DNA of 17,058 bases from Thermoplasmata archaeon (GCA_021846695.1 JAJZWN010000025.1:1-17058); one strand, 5' to 3'. Counted from the stretch's first letter, positions 1 through 8,289 are shown. The notes: generated by a model not told the origin, from the letters alone. A program made the numbers and translations.

Positions 1-1
1 A

Positions 2-742
2 ATATTTGGATGGGCTATACTTGACCAGTACATAGGCTATAAAATTCCGTTCATAATAGCAGGGATAATAACACTGGCTACATTTATTCTGGTTGAAATT
101 TCCTTCAGAGATGTAAGGAACATAAAGACAGATAGGGCAGCACTGAAAAATGGGTTGAAGCATGTGCTCACATCTAAAGTTATAATATTTATAGCATTAA
201 TCGGGATCGGTGCCAGAATTTCAGAAACAATAATTGGGCAGTTTTTTGTATATTACCTTGAAACAATACGGTTCAGTCCATCATCAGCAGGCCTGGTGTC
301 ATCAATATATTTGCTGGTAGGGTTTTTAGGCGGCATACTTGGCGGATACCATTTTTCCAGGACACACCATAAAATAGCAATGTTCGTCATAATTAATTTA
401 ATGCTGTCTTTTCTTCTTATATCACTGGGGTTTGTCCACAATTACATAATTATCGTATTCATTACGATTGTCCTGGGAATGCTTACAATATATGGCTTTT
501 CTGTAATGTATACTTTTATCAGGTATATTTCAAGGAGAGACCTGGTATCCTTATCTTTATCCTTTAACAACTCCATACAGCTGGCAATTGCTGCCATAGC
601 CCCCATTATTTTTACGGCTATTGCATACAGCTATAGTTATCGTGCATCATGGATCGTTACAGGCATTATTCCCCTTGTTACCCTTCCATTGATTCTGTTT
701 ATCAAAAATGACCTTAAAAATTCAATACCGGAATTTAATTGA
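2..742 (+). CDS. MFS transporter, C-terminal part (gene cut by window start)
   Basis: The frame is open from base 2 to the TGA at 740-742, giving the last 246 residues. The TTG at 155 is only an internal codon, because the coding sense continues upstream without a break. The protein is a chain of hydrophobic helices, roughly six, as expected for the second half of a 12-helix major facilitator. Near helices 8-9 it has a glycine-rich turn ending in basic residues (GGILGGYHFSRTHHK), resembling the repeated MFS motif A. It ends in a short polar cytoplasmic tail. The substrate cannot be inferred from this half. The gene converges on the acetyltransferase-like gene with a 39-base gap holding a short T-rich stretch. 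Membrane-carrier assignment is fairly sure; subfamily is not. Confidence 0.75.
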   Translation: MFGWAILDQYIGYKIPFIIAGIITLATFILVEISFRDVRNIKTDRAALKNGLKHVLTSKVIIFIALIGIGARISETIIGQFFVYYLETIRFSPSSAGLVSSIYLLVGFLGGILGGYHFSRTHHKIAMFVIINLMLSFLLISLGFVHNYIIIVFITIVLGMLTIYGFSVMYTFIRYISRRDLVSLSLSFNNSIQLAIAAIAPIIFTAIAYSYSYRASWIVTGIIPLVTLPLILFIKNDLKNSIPEFN

Positions 743-781
743 CCAAACTATTGCCATAATTCTTTTTCAAAATTATATAAA

Positions 782-1267
782 TCAAACACTTTTGCTCATA
801 TTTACAATTTCTTTCCACGAAGAATCGTAATAATTTTCCCCTGTTTCCTCATACCCCAGCGAATTGTAATAATTTTTAAGGCTTTTAACCGCTTCAATAT
901 CTATTCTTTTAATATGAAGAGCTCTGGCAACATTATTTTCGATGACTTTTAGCAAATCATATCCTGAACCAGAACTCCCGGCACTGGCAAAATTCCTTGC
1001 AAGCATTTCTACCACTATTCTCTTTGGATGATATATATTTGGCACCAGCCGGAACATAACAACTCCACTGAGTTTGCCATCGGGAGATTCATGGACGATG
1101 ACAATGTTATTGTCTTCCCTGCTCCAGTCATAAAAATAAGATATTTTGTAATCACGCATTTTTCGATCTTCGGAGATAAATTCTTTCCCTGTATCGGATG
1201 CCTTTATTAATCTGAAACCATGTGGCAACTGCACAGTTATTGAATGGCCTATAACTACTTCTGGCAT
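782..1267 (-). CDS. GNAT-family acetyltransferase-like protein
   Basis: A 161-residue protein. Its second half looks like a GNAT acetyl-CoA-binding core: a strand (RIVVEMLARNF, 83-93), a glycine-containing turn (AGSSGSGYDLL, 96-106) followed by a helix where motif A is expected, then a basic stretch and KNYYNSLGYEETGE (131-144), which matches the usual late block 'aryl-x-x-LGF-E'. The pyrophosphate loop is weaker than the consensus R/Q-x-x-G-x-G/A, with serines where basic residues are usual, so the assignment is tentative and acetyl-CoA binding might be altered. The substrate is unknown. The gene is divergent from glpK. A likely TATA box (CTTATAAAT on the minus strand, about 1300-1308) lies about 36 bases before the ATG. 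Confidence 0.55.
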   Translation of the reverse strand: MPEVVIGHSITVQLPHGFRLIKASDTGKEFISEDRKMRDYKISYFYDWSREDNNIVIVHESPDGKLSGVVMFRLVPNIYHPKRIVVEMLARNFASAGSSGSGYDLLKVIENNVARALHIKRIDIEAVKSLKNYYNSLGYEETGENYYDSSWKEIVNMSKSV

Positions 1268-1324
1268 TGTTCCACCCTATAATAAAATATGAAATAGCTA
1301 TTTATAAGCCTTTTGTATCAGTTA

Positions 1325-1339
1325 TATTCAATTTGAATA
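1325..1339. promoter_or_regulatory. 15-bp palindrome between the GNAT gene and glpK
   Basis: TATTCAA-T-TTGAATA is a perfect inverted repeat with 7-base arms. It lies in the 190-bp divergent intergenic region, upstream of the TATA boxes of both flanking genes. A dimeric repressor or activator could bind here. In DNA this AT-rich, a palindrome of this size is expected once or twice by chance in the window, so only its position argues for function. Confidence 0.3.
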
Positions 1340-1426
1340 GAAAGGAGATGACTTCAACTTAAAACAGTCATGTTTAAAAATTAAGAAAAGTTTGAAAATT
1401 TCGAATTATTCTATTTTTGTGTAAAA

Positions 1427-1436
1427 ACTTATAATA
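1427..1436 (+). promoter_or_regulatory. TATA box of glpK
   Basis: ACTTATAATA is centred about 27 bases before the ATG at 1458. This fits a leaderless archaeal transcript starting at or beside that ATG. The spacing favours 1458 over the in-frame TTG at 1443, which lies too close to the box. Confidence 0.5.
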
Positions 1437-1457
1437 AATGATTTGTATTGTAAAGAT

Positions 1458-2927
1458 ATGGCAGGAGAATACATATTATCTATAGATGCAGGAACTACAA
1501 ATTGCAAAGCCGTTATTTTTGATAGAAGTGGTGAAATAACTGGCAAATCATCCATACGCATGGTATCATATTATCCCAGGGAGGGCTGGGTAGAACAGAA
1601 TCCCTATTTTATTATTTCTGCAGTGAAAAAAGTTATCTCACAGGCCATAAAAATAGCTGGTATTGATCCGGGAGATATTGAATCGGCAGGAATTACAAAC
1701 CAGAGAGAAACTACTGTTATCTGGAACAGGAAAACTGGTGTTCCGATTTACAATGCAATTGTATGGCAGGACAGGCGTACTGAAAATGTTATGAGAAAAA
1801 TGGAAAATTATATAACAGTTATAGAGGAAAAAACCGGGCTCAGGCCAGACCCATATTTCAGTGCTGGAAAAATACAATGGCTCCTGGATAATGTGGAAGG
1901 TGCGAGGGAAAAAGCATCGAAGGGAGAATTAGCATTCGGCACCGTAGATTCATGGCTCTTATTCAATATGGCTGGGTCAGGGCCCCACTCTACCGATTAT
2001 ACCAATGCATCAAGGACAATGCTATACAATATCCGTAAACTGGAGTGGGATAATGAAATGCTGGAACTATTTAATATTCCGGATTCCTTGCTCCCTGAAG
2101 TTGAGCCATCGCTCAATGATTTTGGATCAATTTCTATTTCTCCAGGAAAGGAAATACCTGTATACGCGATTATAGGAGACCAGCAGTCTGCCCTGTTTGG
2201 CCATGCTGCCATATCAAAAGGCATGGCAAAAAACACATACGGTACAGGTTCATTTATGCTGGCGAACACAGGAAATAACATCCCGGCAACCGGTTCCCTG
2301 ATCGGGACTATAGCATACGGGTTAGAATATAAAAAAGTCAGTTACGCTGTTGAAGGAAGCATTTTCAGTGCGGGTTCTTCTATTGACTGGATGAAGAATA
2401 TTCTTAATGTGAAATCTTACGATAAACTGGAAGAAATGGCATTGAAGGCGCACAGTTCCAATGCATACCTTGTCCCTGCCTTTACAGGGCTTGGCTCTCC
2501 ATACTGGGATCCTACGGCCAGGGGAACTATTGTTGGATTGACCCATTCCACCGGCAGGAATGAGATGGCACGGATGGCATACGAATCAGTAGCTTACCAG
2601 ACAGAGGACGTTTTGCAGGAAGTTAAAAAAGTAACACCGGTGAAGGAATTAAAGGTGGATGGGGGATTGACCCGCAGCCAATTTCTTATGCAACTCCAGT
2701 CAAATCTTTCCGGCTTAAATATTATAAAAACTAATACCACTGAAATTACAGCTACAGGTTCTGCATATATAGCAGGGCTTGCATCAGGTTTCTGGAAGCT
2801 GGACCAGCTGGGTGCCATGTCATCGACTGAAAGAAAGTTTTCTCCTGATAATAGTTCTGGAGGTGCACGCTCAGGATATTTTGGCTGGAAACAGGCAGTA
2901 GCTATATCCTTTGGATGGGAAAACTAG
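1458..2927 (+). CDS. glpK: Glycerol kinase
   Basis: A 489-residue FGGY-family kinase, close to the usual length of about 500. It phosphorylates glycerol with ATP to sn-glycerol-3-phosphate in the cytoplasm. Visible landmarks are the N-terminal phosphate loop DAGTT (10-14), the glycerol-contacting N-Q-R83-E84, W103-Q-D, and Y133 in PYFSAGKIQWLL. The catalytic-base motif GDQQ-ALFG has its Asp at 241, and the second phosphate loop is in NTYGTGSF. VEGS-FSAG, GLGSPYWDP-ARG and VDGGLTRS-FLMQ complete the family pattern. In E. coli GlpK the equivalents are Arg83, Glu84, Trp103, Tyr135 and Asp245, so the glycerol site is intact. I chose the ATG at 1458 over the TTG at 1443 because of TATA spacing and family N-termini. 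No glycerol-3-phosphate dehydrogenase or facilitator lies next to it. The M13 peptidase follows 53 bases later with its own promoter. Confidence 0.95.
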   Translation: MAGEYILSIDAGTTNCKAVIFDRSGEITGKSSIRMVSYYPREGWVEQNPYFIISAVKKVISQAIKIAGIDPGDIESAGITNQRETTVIWNRKTGVPIYNAIVWQDRRTENVMRKMENYITVIEEKTGLRPDPYFSAGKIQWLLDNVEGAREKASKGELAFGTVDSWLLFNMAGSGPHSTDYTNASRTMLYNIRKLEWDNEMLELFNIPDSLLPEVEPSLNDFGSISISPGKEIPVYAIIGDQQSALFGHAAISKGMAKNTYGTGSFMLANTGNNIPATGSLIGTIAYGLEYKKVSYAVEGSIFSAGSSIDWMKNILNVKSYDKLEEMALKAHSSNAYLVPAFTGLGSPYWDPTARGTIVGLTHSTGRNEMARMAYESVAYQTEDVLQEVKKVTPVKELKVDGGLTRSQFLMQLQSNLSGLNIIKTNTTEITATGSAYIAGLASGFWKLDQLGAMSSTERKFSPDNSSGGARSGYFGWKQAVAISFGWEN

Positions 2928-2952
2928 CCTTATACCATACGGTTAACAAATA

Positions 2953-2963
2953 TTTTTATAAAA
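2953..2963 (+). promoter_or_regulatory. TATA box of the M13 peptidase gene
   Basis: TTTTTATAAAA lies about 24 bases before the ATG at 2981, the spacing of a leaderless archaeal promoter. A purine-rich GGAAGG directly touches the start codon, too close to work as a normal ribosome binding site. Confidence 0.45.
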
Positions 2964-2980
2964 GCCCGTTATAGGAAGGA

Positions 2981-4936
2981 ATGGAAGAAGCTGAAAGTAT
3001 TTTAAAAAGAGATATAGGTTTCTCGGTCAAATATATAGATAGGTCTAAAAATCCTGCAAAAGATTTTTATGGATATTGCAACGGGAAATGGCTTGAAGAG
3101 ACAACTATACCCGAAGATAGATCAAGATATGGGGCTTTCGACATGCTTTACGAAAAAAATATGTACATACTGAGAAGCATACTTGAAGATCTTCAAAAGA
3201 ATTCCCACAATAACATGGAAAAACAGCTTGGCGATTTTTACGCATCCGCTATGGATACAGAGAGGTTAGAAAAATTAAAATTCAGCCCGATAAAGGGCGA
3301 GATGGATAATATTAATAATGTTACAAAGGAAAAACTTCCCGAACTCTTCGCAGAATTAACCATGAAAAGCGTCCAGATTCCCTTCGATATAGGAAGTGCA
3401 GAGGATGCAAAAAATGCAGAAATATATTCACTATATATTGGCCAGGGCGGGCTATCTCTTCCCGATCGGGATTATTATTTAAACGAACAGATGAAACCAA
3501 TCCTGGATGCATATAAAAAGCATATAGCCAGGATGTTTACCTTATATGGCTATACTCAGAATGATGCAGAAAATACGGCAGAGAGAGTTGTTTCACTGGA
3601 AACAGAACTGGCTAAGTTTAGCAGGAGCAAAACTGATTTAAGGGATGTAGAAAGGGCATACAACAAATATAGTATGGAGGAACTTTTCCAGAAATTCCCG
3701 GAACTAGGCTTTGACCGGTATTTTAAAATAATCGGTTCAGGCAATATGAATTATGCCATAATGGATGCACCGGAATTCTTTGAACAGGCAGGTGCATTGT
3801 TGAAAAATACAGCAATTGAAAATATTGTTTCCTATCTAAAGTGGAAGGTATTAGCCGGCAGCGCAATGTTTCTGCATAAGGAAGCAGTTGATGAGAACTT
3901 CAACTTTTTCAAGAAAACACTGCTAGGGCAGGAAAAGATAGCTCCAAGGTGGAGAACGGTAGTCAATGTAGTAGATGCCTCTATTGGTGACTCTCTGGGG
4001 CAGGTTTATGTTGATAAGCATTTCGGAAAGGAAGCTGTTGAAAAAATAACCGTACTGGTCAATGATATAAAAGCCATTTTTAAAGAAAGGCTGGAAAACA
4101 ATCCCTGGATGAGTAAGGAAACAAGGGAAAAAGCTTTGCTAAAATTCTCCAAATTCAATGCCAAAATAGGATATACTGAAAAATTCAAGGATTATTCTTC
4201 CATTGAAATTAAGCCGGATGACTATATAGGCAATGTTGAACGTGCAGCATCATTCGAACTGAACAGGCAGCTCAAAAGAATTGGAACCAAGGTGGATAAA
4301 ACAGAGTGGTACATGACCCCTCCCACGGTTAACGCATATTTCAATCCCATGGGCAATGAAATAGTATTCCCTGCAGGAATAATGCAGCCGCCATTTTTTG
4401 ACCCTGAAATGGATGATGCGGTAAACTATGGTGGAATCGGTGGCGTAATATCACATGAAATAACACATGGATACGATGACCAGGGAAGCCATTTCGATGA
4501 AAATGGAAATATGGTGAACTGGTGGACAGACGAGGATAAGAAGCGTTTCGATGAGATGGCTGAAAAAGTAGTCAAACTTTATTCCTCCGTGGAAATCCTC
4601 CCGGGCCTGAACGTGAATGGGAAATTAACCCTGGGTGAAAACATTGCTGACCTTGGGGCCGTTTTGATAGCCTATGAGGCACTGCAGAAAAGGCTTAAGG
4701 CTGAACCGGCTAAGAACATAAAAATAGATGGTTTAACACCTGAGCAGAGATTTTTCATATCATGGGGGCAGGTCTGGAGGACTAAAATTAGGGATAACGA
4801 AGCAAGAAGGCTTGCGACCATAGACCCGCATTCACCAGGCTCTGTAAGGTCTGAACTTCCACCATGGAACCATCCGGATTTCTGTAAAACTTTCGGGTTA
4901 CCATCCTCTACAAAGGAAAAAATATTAATGTGGTGA
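2981..4936 (+). CDS. M13-family (neprilysin/PepO-like) zinc endopeptidase
   Basis: A 651-residue metallopeptidase covering the full catalytic unit of family M13, which cuts oligopeptides on the amino side of hydrophobic residues. The N-terminal DFYGYCNGKWLEETTIP is the typical M13 opening. The substrate-binding NAYF (451-454) is followed by the FPAGIMQPPFFD block. The zinc site is HEITH (492-496), with the third ligand E553 in GENIADLGA and the supporting D557. Near the C-terminus, H617 and R623 (DPHSPGSVR) have the spacing of the neprilysin residues that stabilise the transition state and bind the substrate carboxylate. The protein ends in Met-Trp, like the Trp end of bacterial PepO. There is no signal peptide or membrane anchor, so it should be cytoplasmic, unlike the animal ectoenzymes. 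It probably serves peptide turnover. It stands alone with its own promoter. Confidence 0.92.
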   Translation: MEEAESILKRDIGFSVKYIDRSKNPAKDFYGYCNGKWLEETTIPEDRSRYGAFDMLYEKNMYILRSILEDLQKNSHNNMEKQLGDFYASAMDTERLEKLKFSPIKGEMDNINNVTKEKLPELFAELTMKSVQIPFDIGSAEDAKNAEIYSLYIGQGGLSLPDRDYYLNEQMKPILDAYKKHIARMFTLYGYTQNDAENTAERVVSLETELAKFSRSKTDLRDVERAYNKYSMEELFQKFPELGFDRYFKIIGSGNMNYAIMDAPEFFEQAGALLKNTAIENIVSYLKWKVLAGSAMFLHKEAVDENFNFFKKTLLGQEKIAPRWRTVVNVVDASIGDSLGQVYVDKHFGKEAVEKITVLVNDIKAIFKERLENNPWMSKETREKALLKFSKFNAKIGYTEKFKDYSSIEIKPDDYIGNVERAASFELNRQLKRIGTKVDKTEWYMTPPTVNAYFNPMGNEIVFPAGIMQPPFFDPEMDDAVNYGGIGGVISHEITHGYDDQGSHFDENGNMVNWWTDEDKKRFDEMAEKVVKLYSSVEILPGLNVNGKLTLGENIADLGAVLIAYEALQKRLKAEPAKNIKIDGLTPEQRFFISWGQVWRTKIRDNEARRLATIDPHSPGSVRSELPPWNHPDFCKTFGLPSSTKEKILMW

Positions 4937-4951
4937 ATATATCATTATTTA

Positions 4952-4975
4952 CCAGTTTACAATATATAAAGCTGG
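4952..4975 (+). terminator. Possible hairpin after the peptidase gene
   Basis: CCAGTTT and AAAGCTGG can pair (one bulged G) around a 9-base AT-rich loop, 15 bases after the stop codon. No strong T run follows, so it is only a weak candidate for a 3'-end or transcript-stability structure. Confidence 0.2.
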
Positions 4976-5082
4976 CGTTCTATAATTTTATCAGAATGAA
5001 ATAAATTTTTATCATGTTACCATTGCAACACTTATTATCTAATGCAATTGTAATTTATAGCTATATAGTATATATAACAAAT

Positions 5083-5439
5083 TTACCGTGAATTAATACT
5101 AATATTGGCAATTCCAAAATCATCCCTCAATACTATTCCCTGGCTAAATGCATCCTTTATAAATTTGTTATTCTTACCTGCCATTTTTTTTATTTCATCC
5201 GGAGTTAACAATACAGTTTCATAACCCGCAGGAAAATCAATATTTTTTAGTCTTTTTAAAGGATTAGCATCAAAATGCCCTATAATTAATATATCAATAT
5301 CACTCCACAAATTGAAATCTCCGCGGGCGTAGGAGCCTATTAATATCACAGTACATTTAAAGTCAAGGGTTTTTGCATACTCGCCTGATTGATTTATTAC
5401 ACTATTCCTCTCCTTTATTCTTTTTTCAATGATTTCCAT
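5083..5439 (-). CDS. MNT-type minimal nucleotidyltransferase (HEPN partner)
   Basis: A 118-residue protein of the DNA-polymerase-beta-like superfamily. The motif G35-S36-x10-D47-x-D49 (GSYARGDFNLWSDIDIL) holds the two metal-binding aspartates. The upstream strand VILI and the following ILII strand complete the small fold. In characterised HEPN-MNT pairs the nucleotidyltransferase is the antitoxin and inactivates the HEPN RNase by attaching AMP, so that is the likely role here. The start codon lies inside the upstream HEPN gene, with a 25-base overlap in another frame. The two proteins are therefore made from one transcript and are probably translationally coupled. Both catalytic aspartates are present, so an active enzyme is expected. 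Confidence 0.85.
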   Translation of the reverse strand: MEIIEKRIKERNSVINQSGEYAKTLDFKCTVILIGSYARGDFNLWSDIDILIIGHFDANPLKRLKNIDFPAGYETVLLTPDEIKKMAGKNNKFIKDAFSQGIVLRDDFGIANISINSR

Positions 5440-5822
5440 TTGCTTTCTACCTCCTCTATTATTATTCCTGCATTAGCTATGGCTTCATTTGCTTCATCGA
5501 GTGTATAATAATCTTCAGGCACACCTTCTGTCCAGGCATCTGTGTATCGGGTTGGTATATAATACTTATCTAGAACCTTGGCAATATTAACTAAATTCTT
5601 ATCAAACCCTGCTTTATTTAATAATAAGGATACTGAATGTCCAAATGAATCGCTTCCCGTACCTCTTATGTACGCTTTAACTGCATATTCAGTAGCCTGC
5701 TGTGCTTTAAAACATGCCCAGTTATAAAATTCCGCTGACTTATCATTTTCTGCAGACTTCAAAGTATATTTTGCATTAGACATCCATCTCGCATATTCGT
5801 CTTCGTCTAGATAAGTGACCAT
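5415..5822 (-). CDS. HEPN-domain protein (putative toxin)
   Basis: A 135-residue all-alpha protein. The N-terminal helix carries RWMSNAKYTLKSA. The central helix YNWACFKAQQATEYAVKAYI (33-52) is the family signature, followed by GHSV and the block YYIPTRYTDAW (87-97) common in archaeal HEPN proteins paired with MNT genes. The catalytic R-x4-6-H of HEPN ribonucleases is not obvious. The nearest arrangement is R53...H62 with eight residues between, so RNase activity is uncertain. It is the first gene of a two-gene unit with MNT. The upstream region on the minus strand is AT-rich with TATA-like sequence but no single convincing box. A toxin role is taken from known HEPN-MNT pairs, not shown by the sequence. 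Confidence 0.85.
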   Translation of the reverse strand: MVTYLDEDEYARWMSNAKYTLKSAENDKSAEFYNWACFKAQQATEYAVKAYIRGTGSDSFGHSVSLLLNKAGFDKNLVNIAKVLDKYYIPTRYTDAWTEGVPEDYYTLDEANEAIANAGIIIEEVESKWKSLKKE

Positions 5823-5863
5823 CTCAATTAACTTAATATGATATTATTATTAATATTATCTCT

Positions 5864-6088
5864 ATGTTCAGGCTTTTTACCTGTCTCATGGTTGTACAAA
5901 ATATCAATAATTTGGGAACATAAAGGATTATTTTATTTCATATTTCTCCTGAAGGGGATACCAATATTGTTTTATGGTGTACAGAACTTATGGATTTGAA
6001 AAAATTATCAGAACTAATCTAGAAGGCCAAAACACTCACTGTAGCAGGAGGCCTGTGTTTAGTTGTAAGGGTTTCACCGCCATTTTAG
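5864..6088 (+). pseudogene. Possible decayed small gene in the HEPN-HAD gap
   Basis: The 251-bp gap between the HEPN and HAD genes has one plus-strand frame that reads like protein if two stops are ignored. ATG at 5864 begins MFRLFTCLMVVQNINNLGT and ends at TAA 5921-5923. Then come HISPEGDTNIVLWCTELMD and KKLSELI, ending at TAG 6020-6022. Then KAKTLTVAGGLCLVVRVSPPF runs to TAG at 6086-6088, just inside the end of the HAD gene on the other strand. The run of charged, helix-like sequence across the TAG (a single base from AAG, Lys) is what suggests a broken gene. I do not recognise the family. It may also be chance. Confidence 0.2.
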
Positions 6089-6697
6089 CGTTTCAATTAT
6101 TTTTATAATATCACCTATTTCGGATATTTCATAATCCTTGTGTTCTGCTCGTTTTTGAGTGCCATGTGAAACCAGAATAGCTATGCATCCCAGCAATTTC
6201 GCAGGGACAAGGTCATTGTCAATATCCCCCACAACTATTGTTCTTTCCGGTGTGCCATCCATAATTTTGATAGCCTTCTTATATGGCTCAGGGTCTGGTT
6301 TACCTTTTTCCACATCATCCATGGTTACTATAGCTTCTGCATGGACATTGATTTTTTCAATCATATCCCTTCTGGATGAGGTAACTATTGCAATTTTAAA
6401 TCCCATATTTCTAAGCTGTGAGAATGTACCTTCCACATCCGGATAAAATTTAACATCCGGCAGCATTTTTTCGAAATACATCTCTTCCCTTTTTTCTATT
6501 GCAGGGTCGCGTGCGTTCATTTTTTTAATCAGCATGGAGCCAGGATAGCCTATCATCAGGCGAATTACTTCAGGGTCCGTATCTATTCCGTAATCTTTAA
6601 ACGCCAGCTGCCATGCCTTTATCCTGTATATTATTGAATTCCATATTGTACCATCGAGATCGAATATTATGGATTTATTAGCAGAAACTGTAGCCAT
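6074..6697 (-). CDS. HAD-superfamily phosphatase (phosphoglycolate-phosphatase-like)
   Basis: A 207-residue haloacid-dehalogenase-type hydrolase with all four motifs. Motif I is FDLDGT with nucleophile D13 and acid D15. Motif II is VTSSR, with T106 probably binding phosphate. Motif III is the lysine in KGKPDP (131-136). Motif IV is GDIDND (157-162). The stretch between motifs I and II (about 20-95) is helical, as expected for a subfamily I alpha-helical cap. The length is typical of phosphoglycolate phosphatase and related small-metabolite phosphatases (2-phosphoglycolate, sugar phosphates, nucleotides), and the actual substrate cannot be read from the motifs. It is a single-gene unit. An upstream AATTTAATT on the minus strand (about 6721-6729) is 28 bases from the ATG and may serve as the TATA box. 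Confidence 0.88.
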   Translation of the reverse strand: MATVSANKSIIFDLDGTIWNSIIYRIKAWQLAFKDYGIDTDPEVIRLMIGYPGSMLIKKMNARDPAIEKREEMYFEKMLPDVKFYPDVEGTFSQLRNMGFKIAIVTSSRRDMIEKINVHAEAIVTMDDVEKGKPDPEPYKKAIKIMDGTPERTIVVGDIDNDLVPAKLLGCIAILVSHGTQKRAEHKDYEISEIGDIIKIIETLKWR

Positions 6698-6800
6698 AGA
6701 TGTGTAATGTAAAAAGGTTAATTAAATTTACAGAAATATAAATTATGTGGCTATAACTCAATATAAAATTTAATAAAATAACTAAACTATTTTAGAAATT

Positions 6801-6815
6801 AAAAAAGTTAAAAAA
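6801..6815 (-). terminator. Twin oligo-T terminator after the DHA2 carrier gene
   Basis: On the minus strand, two runs of six T (6810-6815 and 6801-6806) directly follow the stop codon of the drug-carrier gene. Oligo-T runs without a hairpin are the usual archaeal terminators. Confidence 0.5.
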
Positions 6816-6816
6816 C

Positions 6817-8289
6817 TTACTCCTCAGAAGGAGTAACGGTGCTTTTTTTCACAACTTCCATCCTCCTTCCAAGAACCTCCTTTGACAGGAGTACTACAAA
6901 TGCAGAAATCACGAATGTGAAGGCACCTATCATGAATGCATATTTGAATGCAGTCGCATCAGGGAAGGAAAATATCACATTTCCAGTAGCAGAATGTACA
7001 ACGTCAACTGCAGTATACAGTGAAAGTACTGTTCCTGCTATGGGAGCCCCTATACTGCTTCCTATGTATCTGAATGTGCTGTTCATAGATGTGGCAAGCC
7101 CCATATCCCTTGCTTCTACCGATAATACAAGGAGGTTGATAATTGAAGCATTCATTATTGCCATTCCTGACCCTATTATGGCTTCATCGGCAAGTGTCAT
7201 AACAAGCCCCGGGGATGCTGAGAGCATGAAAAATCCTATTGCTGAAACAATTGATCCTGCTATTGCCAGCGGTTTTATTCCAGTCCTGGAAATAAGTTTT
7301 CCGGTTACAATGGAAAATACTATCATTCCTGCAGCAAATGCCACCATTGAAATTCCTGTTTCCAGTATAGAAAAGCCAAATCCGTATGGTTCCGGTGTTT
7401 CAAAGCGGTATGACAATGCCTGCATTGACAGATACATTCCTATTCCTGATATCGTAAGTGAAATATTTGCAATAAGCACATTCCTCTTTGATAGTAATTT
7501 CATATCGAATATGGCTTCTCCACCATGGTGGTAATAATGCCTTTCGTATATAAACATAGGAATAAGCAGTACAATACCTGTTATGGCCATGCCCAGGAAT
7601 AGAATAGAATGCCATCCCCATGATGAACCTTCTGACATTGCCAGGACTATTAATGCCAGTGGCACACCGAGTGCTATAGCTCCTACATAGTCTACCTTAA
7701 CATCAGGTCTTCTGTACCTGGATTCCTTAACTTTCCACAGTGTGAGTATAGCCAGGGCTACTATAAATGGTATAGCAGTATGGTATGTCATTCTCCATCC
7801 ATAATAATTGGATATGAATGACCCCAGTGGAAGGCTAACAGCAAATCCAACACCGAACATACCACTAATAAGGGCCTGAGCTCTTGGAACCATTTTTCTT
7901 GGAAACTCTTCCCTTACCATAGCCATTCCAAGTGGCATTATAGTAAGTCCTACGCCCTGGACTGCCCTGGATATCACCATAAATGTAAAATTCGGTGAGA
8001 ATCCCGTTACGGATACAGCTCCGGCATAAATCAACATTACTATTGACATCATTTTCTTTTTCCCATAGAGATCTGCAAGTTTTCCAACGATAGGGCTTAG
8101 AGCCACACCGGTTAACAGATATGTGGAAAGTACCAGGCTCACCTGGTCAACTGTAATATGAAAACCCTCTGCTATGGATGGAAGTGATGGAGTCAACATT
8201 CCCTCAACATACATAACAGCAACGATTATCATAGCGAACAATGCCAGTACGAATCTGGCATATTTTTTATCATATGTTTGTTCTTCCAT
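6817..8289 (-). CDS. MFS drug transporter, DHA2 (EmrB/QacA-like) family
   Basis: A 490-residue, strongly hydrophobic protein with the length and helix density of the 14-helix DHA2 drug:proton antiporters. Motif A is GKLADLYGKKK (69-79) between helices 2 and 3. The motif-B region is RAVQGVG...REEFP (108-130) with its conserved Arg. The antiporter motif C is the glycine-rich run in GMFGVGFAVSLPLGSF (143-158). A polar segment between the halves contains YERHYYHHGGE. It ends in a charged cytoplasmic tail. Proton-driven export of toxic organic compounds is the family role; the substrate is unknown. I took the ATG at 8289 rather than the in-frame TTG at 8304. A TATA-like GATATAGAAC on the minus strand sits about 28 bases upstream of 8289. 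It has its own terminator and is separated from the PdxA operon by a T7 run. Confidence 0.88.
   Translation of the reverse strand: MEEQTYDKKYARFVLALFAMIIVAVMYVEGMLTPSLPSIAEGFHITVDQVSLVLSTYLLTGVALSPIVGKLADLYGKKKMMSIVMLIYAGAVSVTGFSPNFTFMVISRAVQGVGLTIMPLGMAMVREEFPRKMVPRAQALISGMFGVGFAVSLPLGSFISNYYGWRMTYHTAIPFIVALAILTLWKVKESRYRRPDVKVDYVGAIALGVPLALIVLAMSEGSSWGWHSILFLGMAITGIVLLIPMFIYERHYYHHGGEAIFDMKLLSKRNVLIANISLTISGIGMYLSMQALSYRFETPEPYGFGFSILETGISMVAFAAGMIVFSIVTGKLISRTGIKPLAIAGSIVSAIGFFMLSASPGLVMTLADEAIIGSGMAIMNASIINLLVLSVEARDMGLATSMNSTFRYIGSSIGAPIAGTVLSLYTAVDVVHSATGNVIFSFPDATAFKYAFMIGAFTFVISAFVVLLSKEVLGRRMEVVKKSTVTPSEE

Noticed and set aside
6029..6061. AAACAC...GTGTTT inverted repeat as a possible small RNA or mobile-element end
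   Set aside because: Only six-base arms, no partner copy elsewhere in the window, and no target-site duplication.
6839..7534. A long (231-codon) plus-strand frame opposite the DHA2 carrier
   Set aside because: It is the antisense of a clear membrane protein gene. Its Pro/Ser/Ile-rich composition is what antisense of hydrophobic codons gives, and it has no family resemblance.
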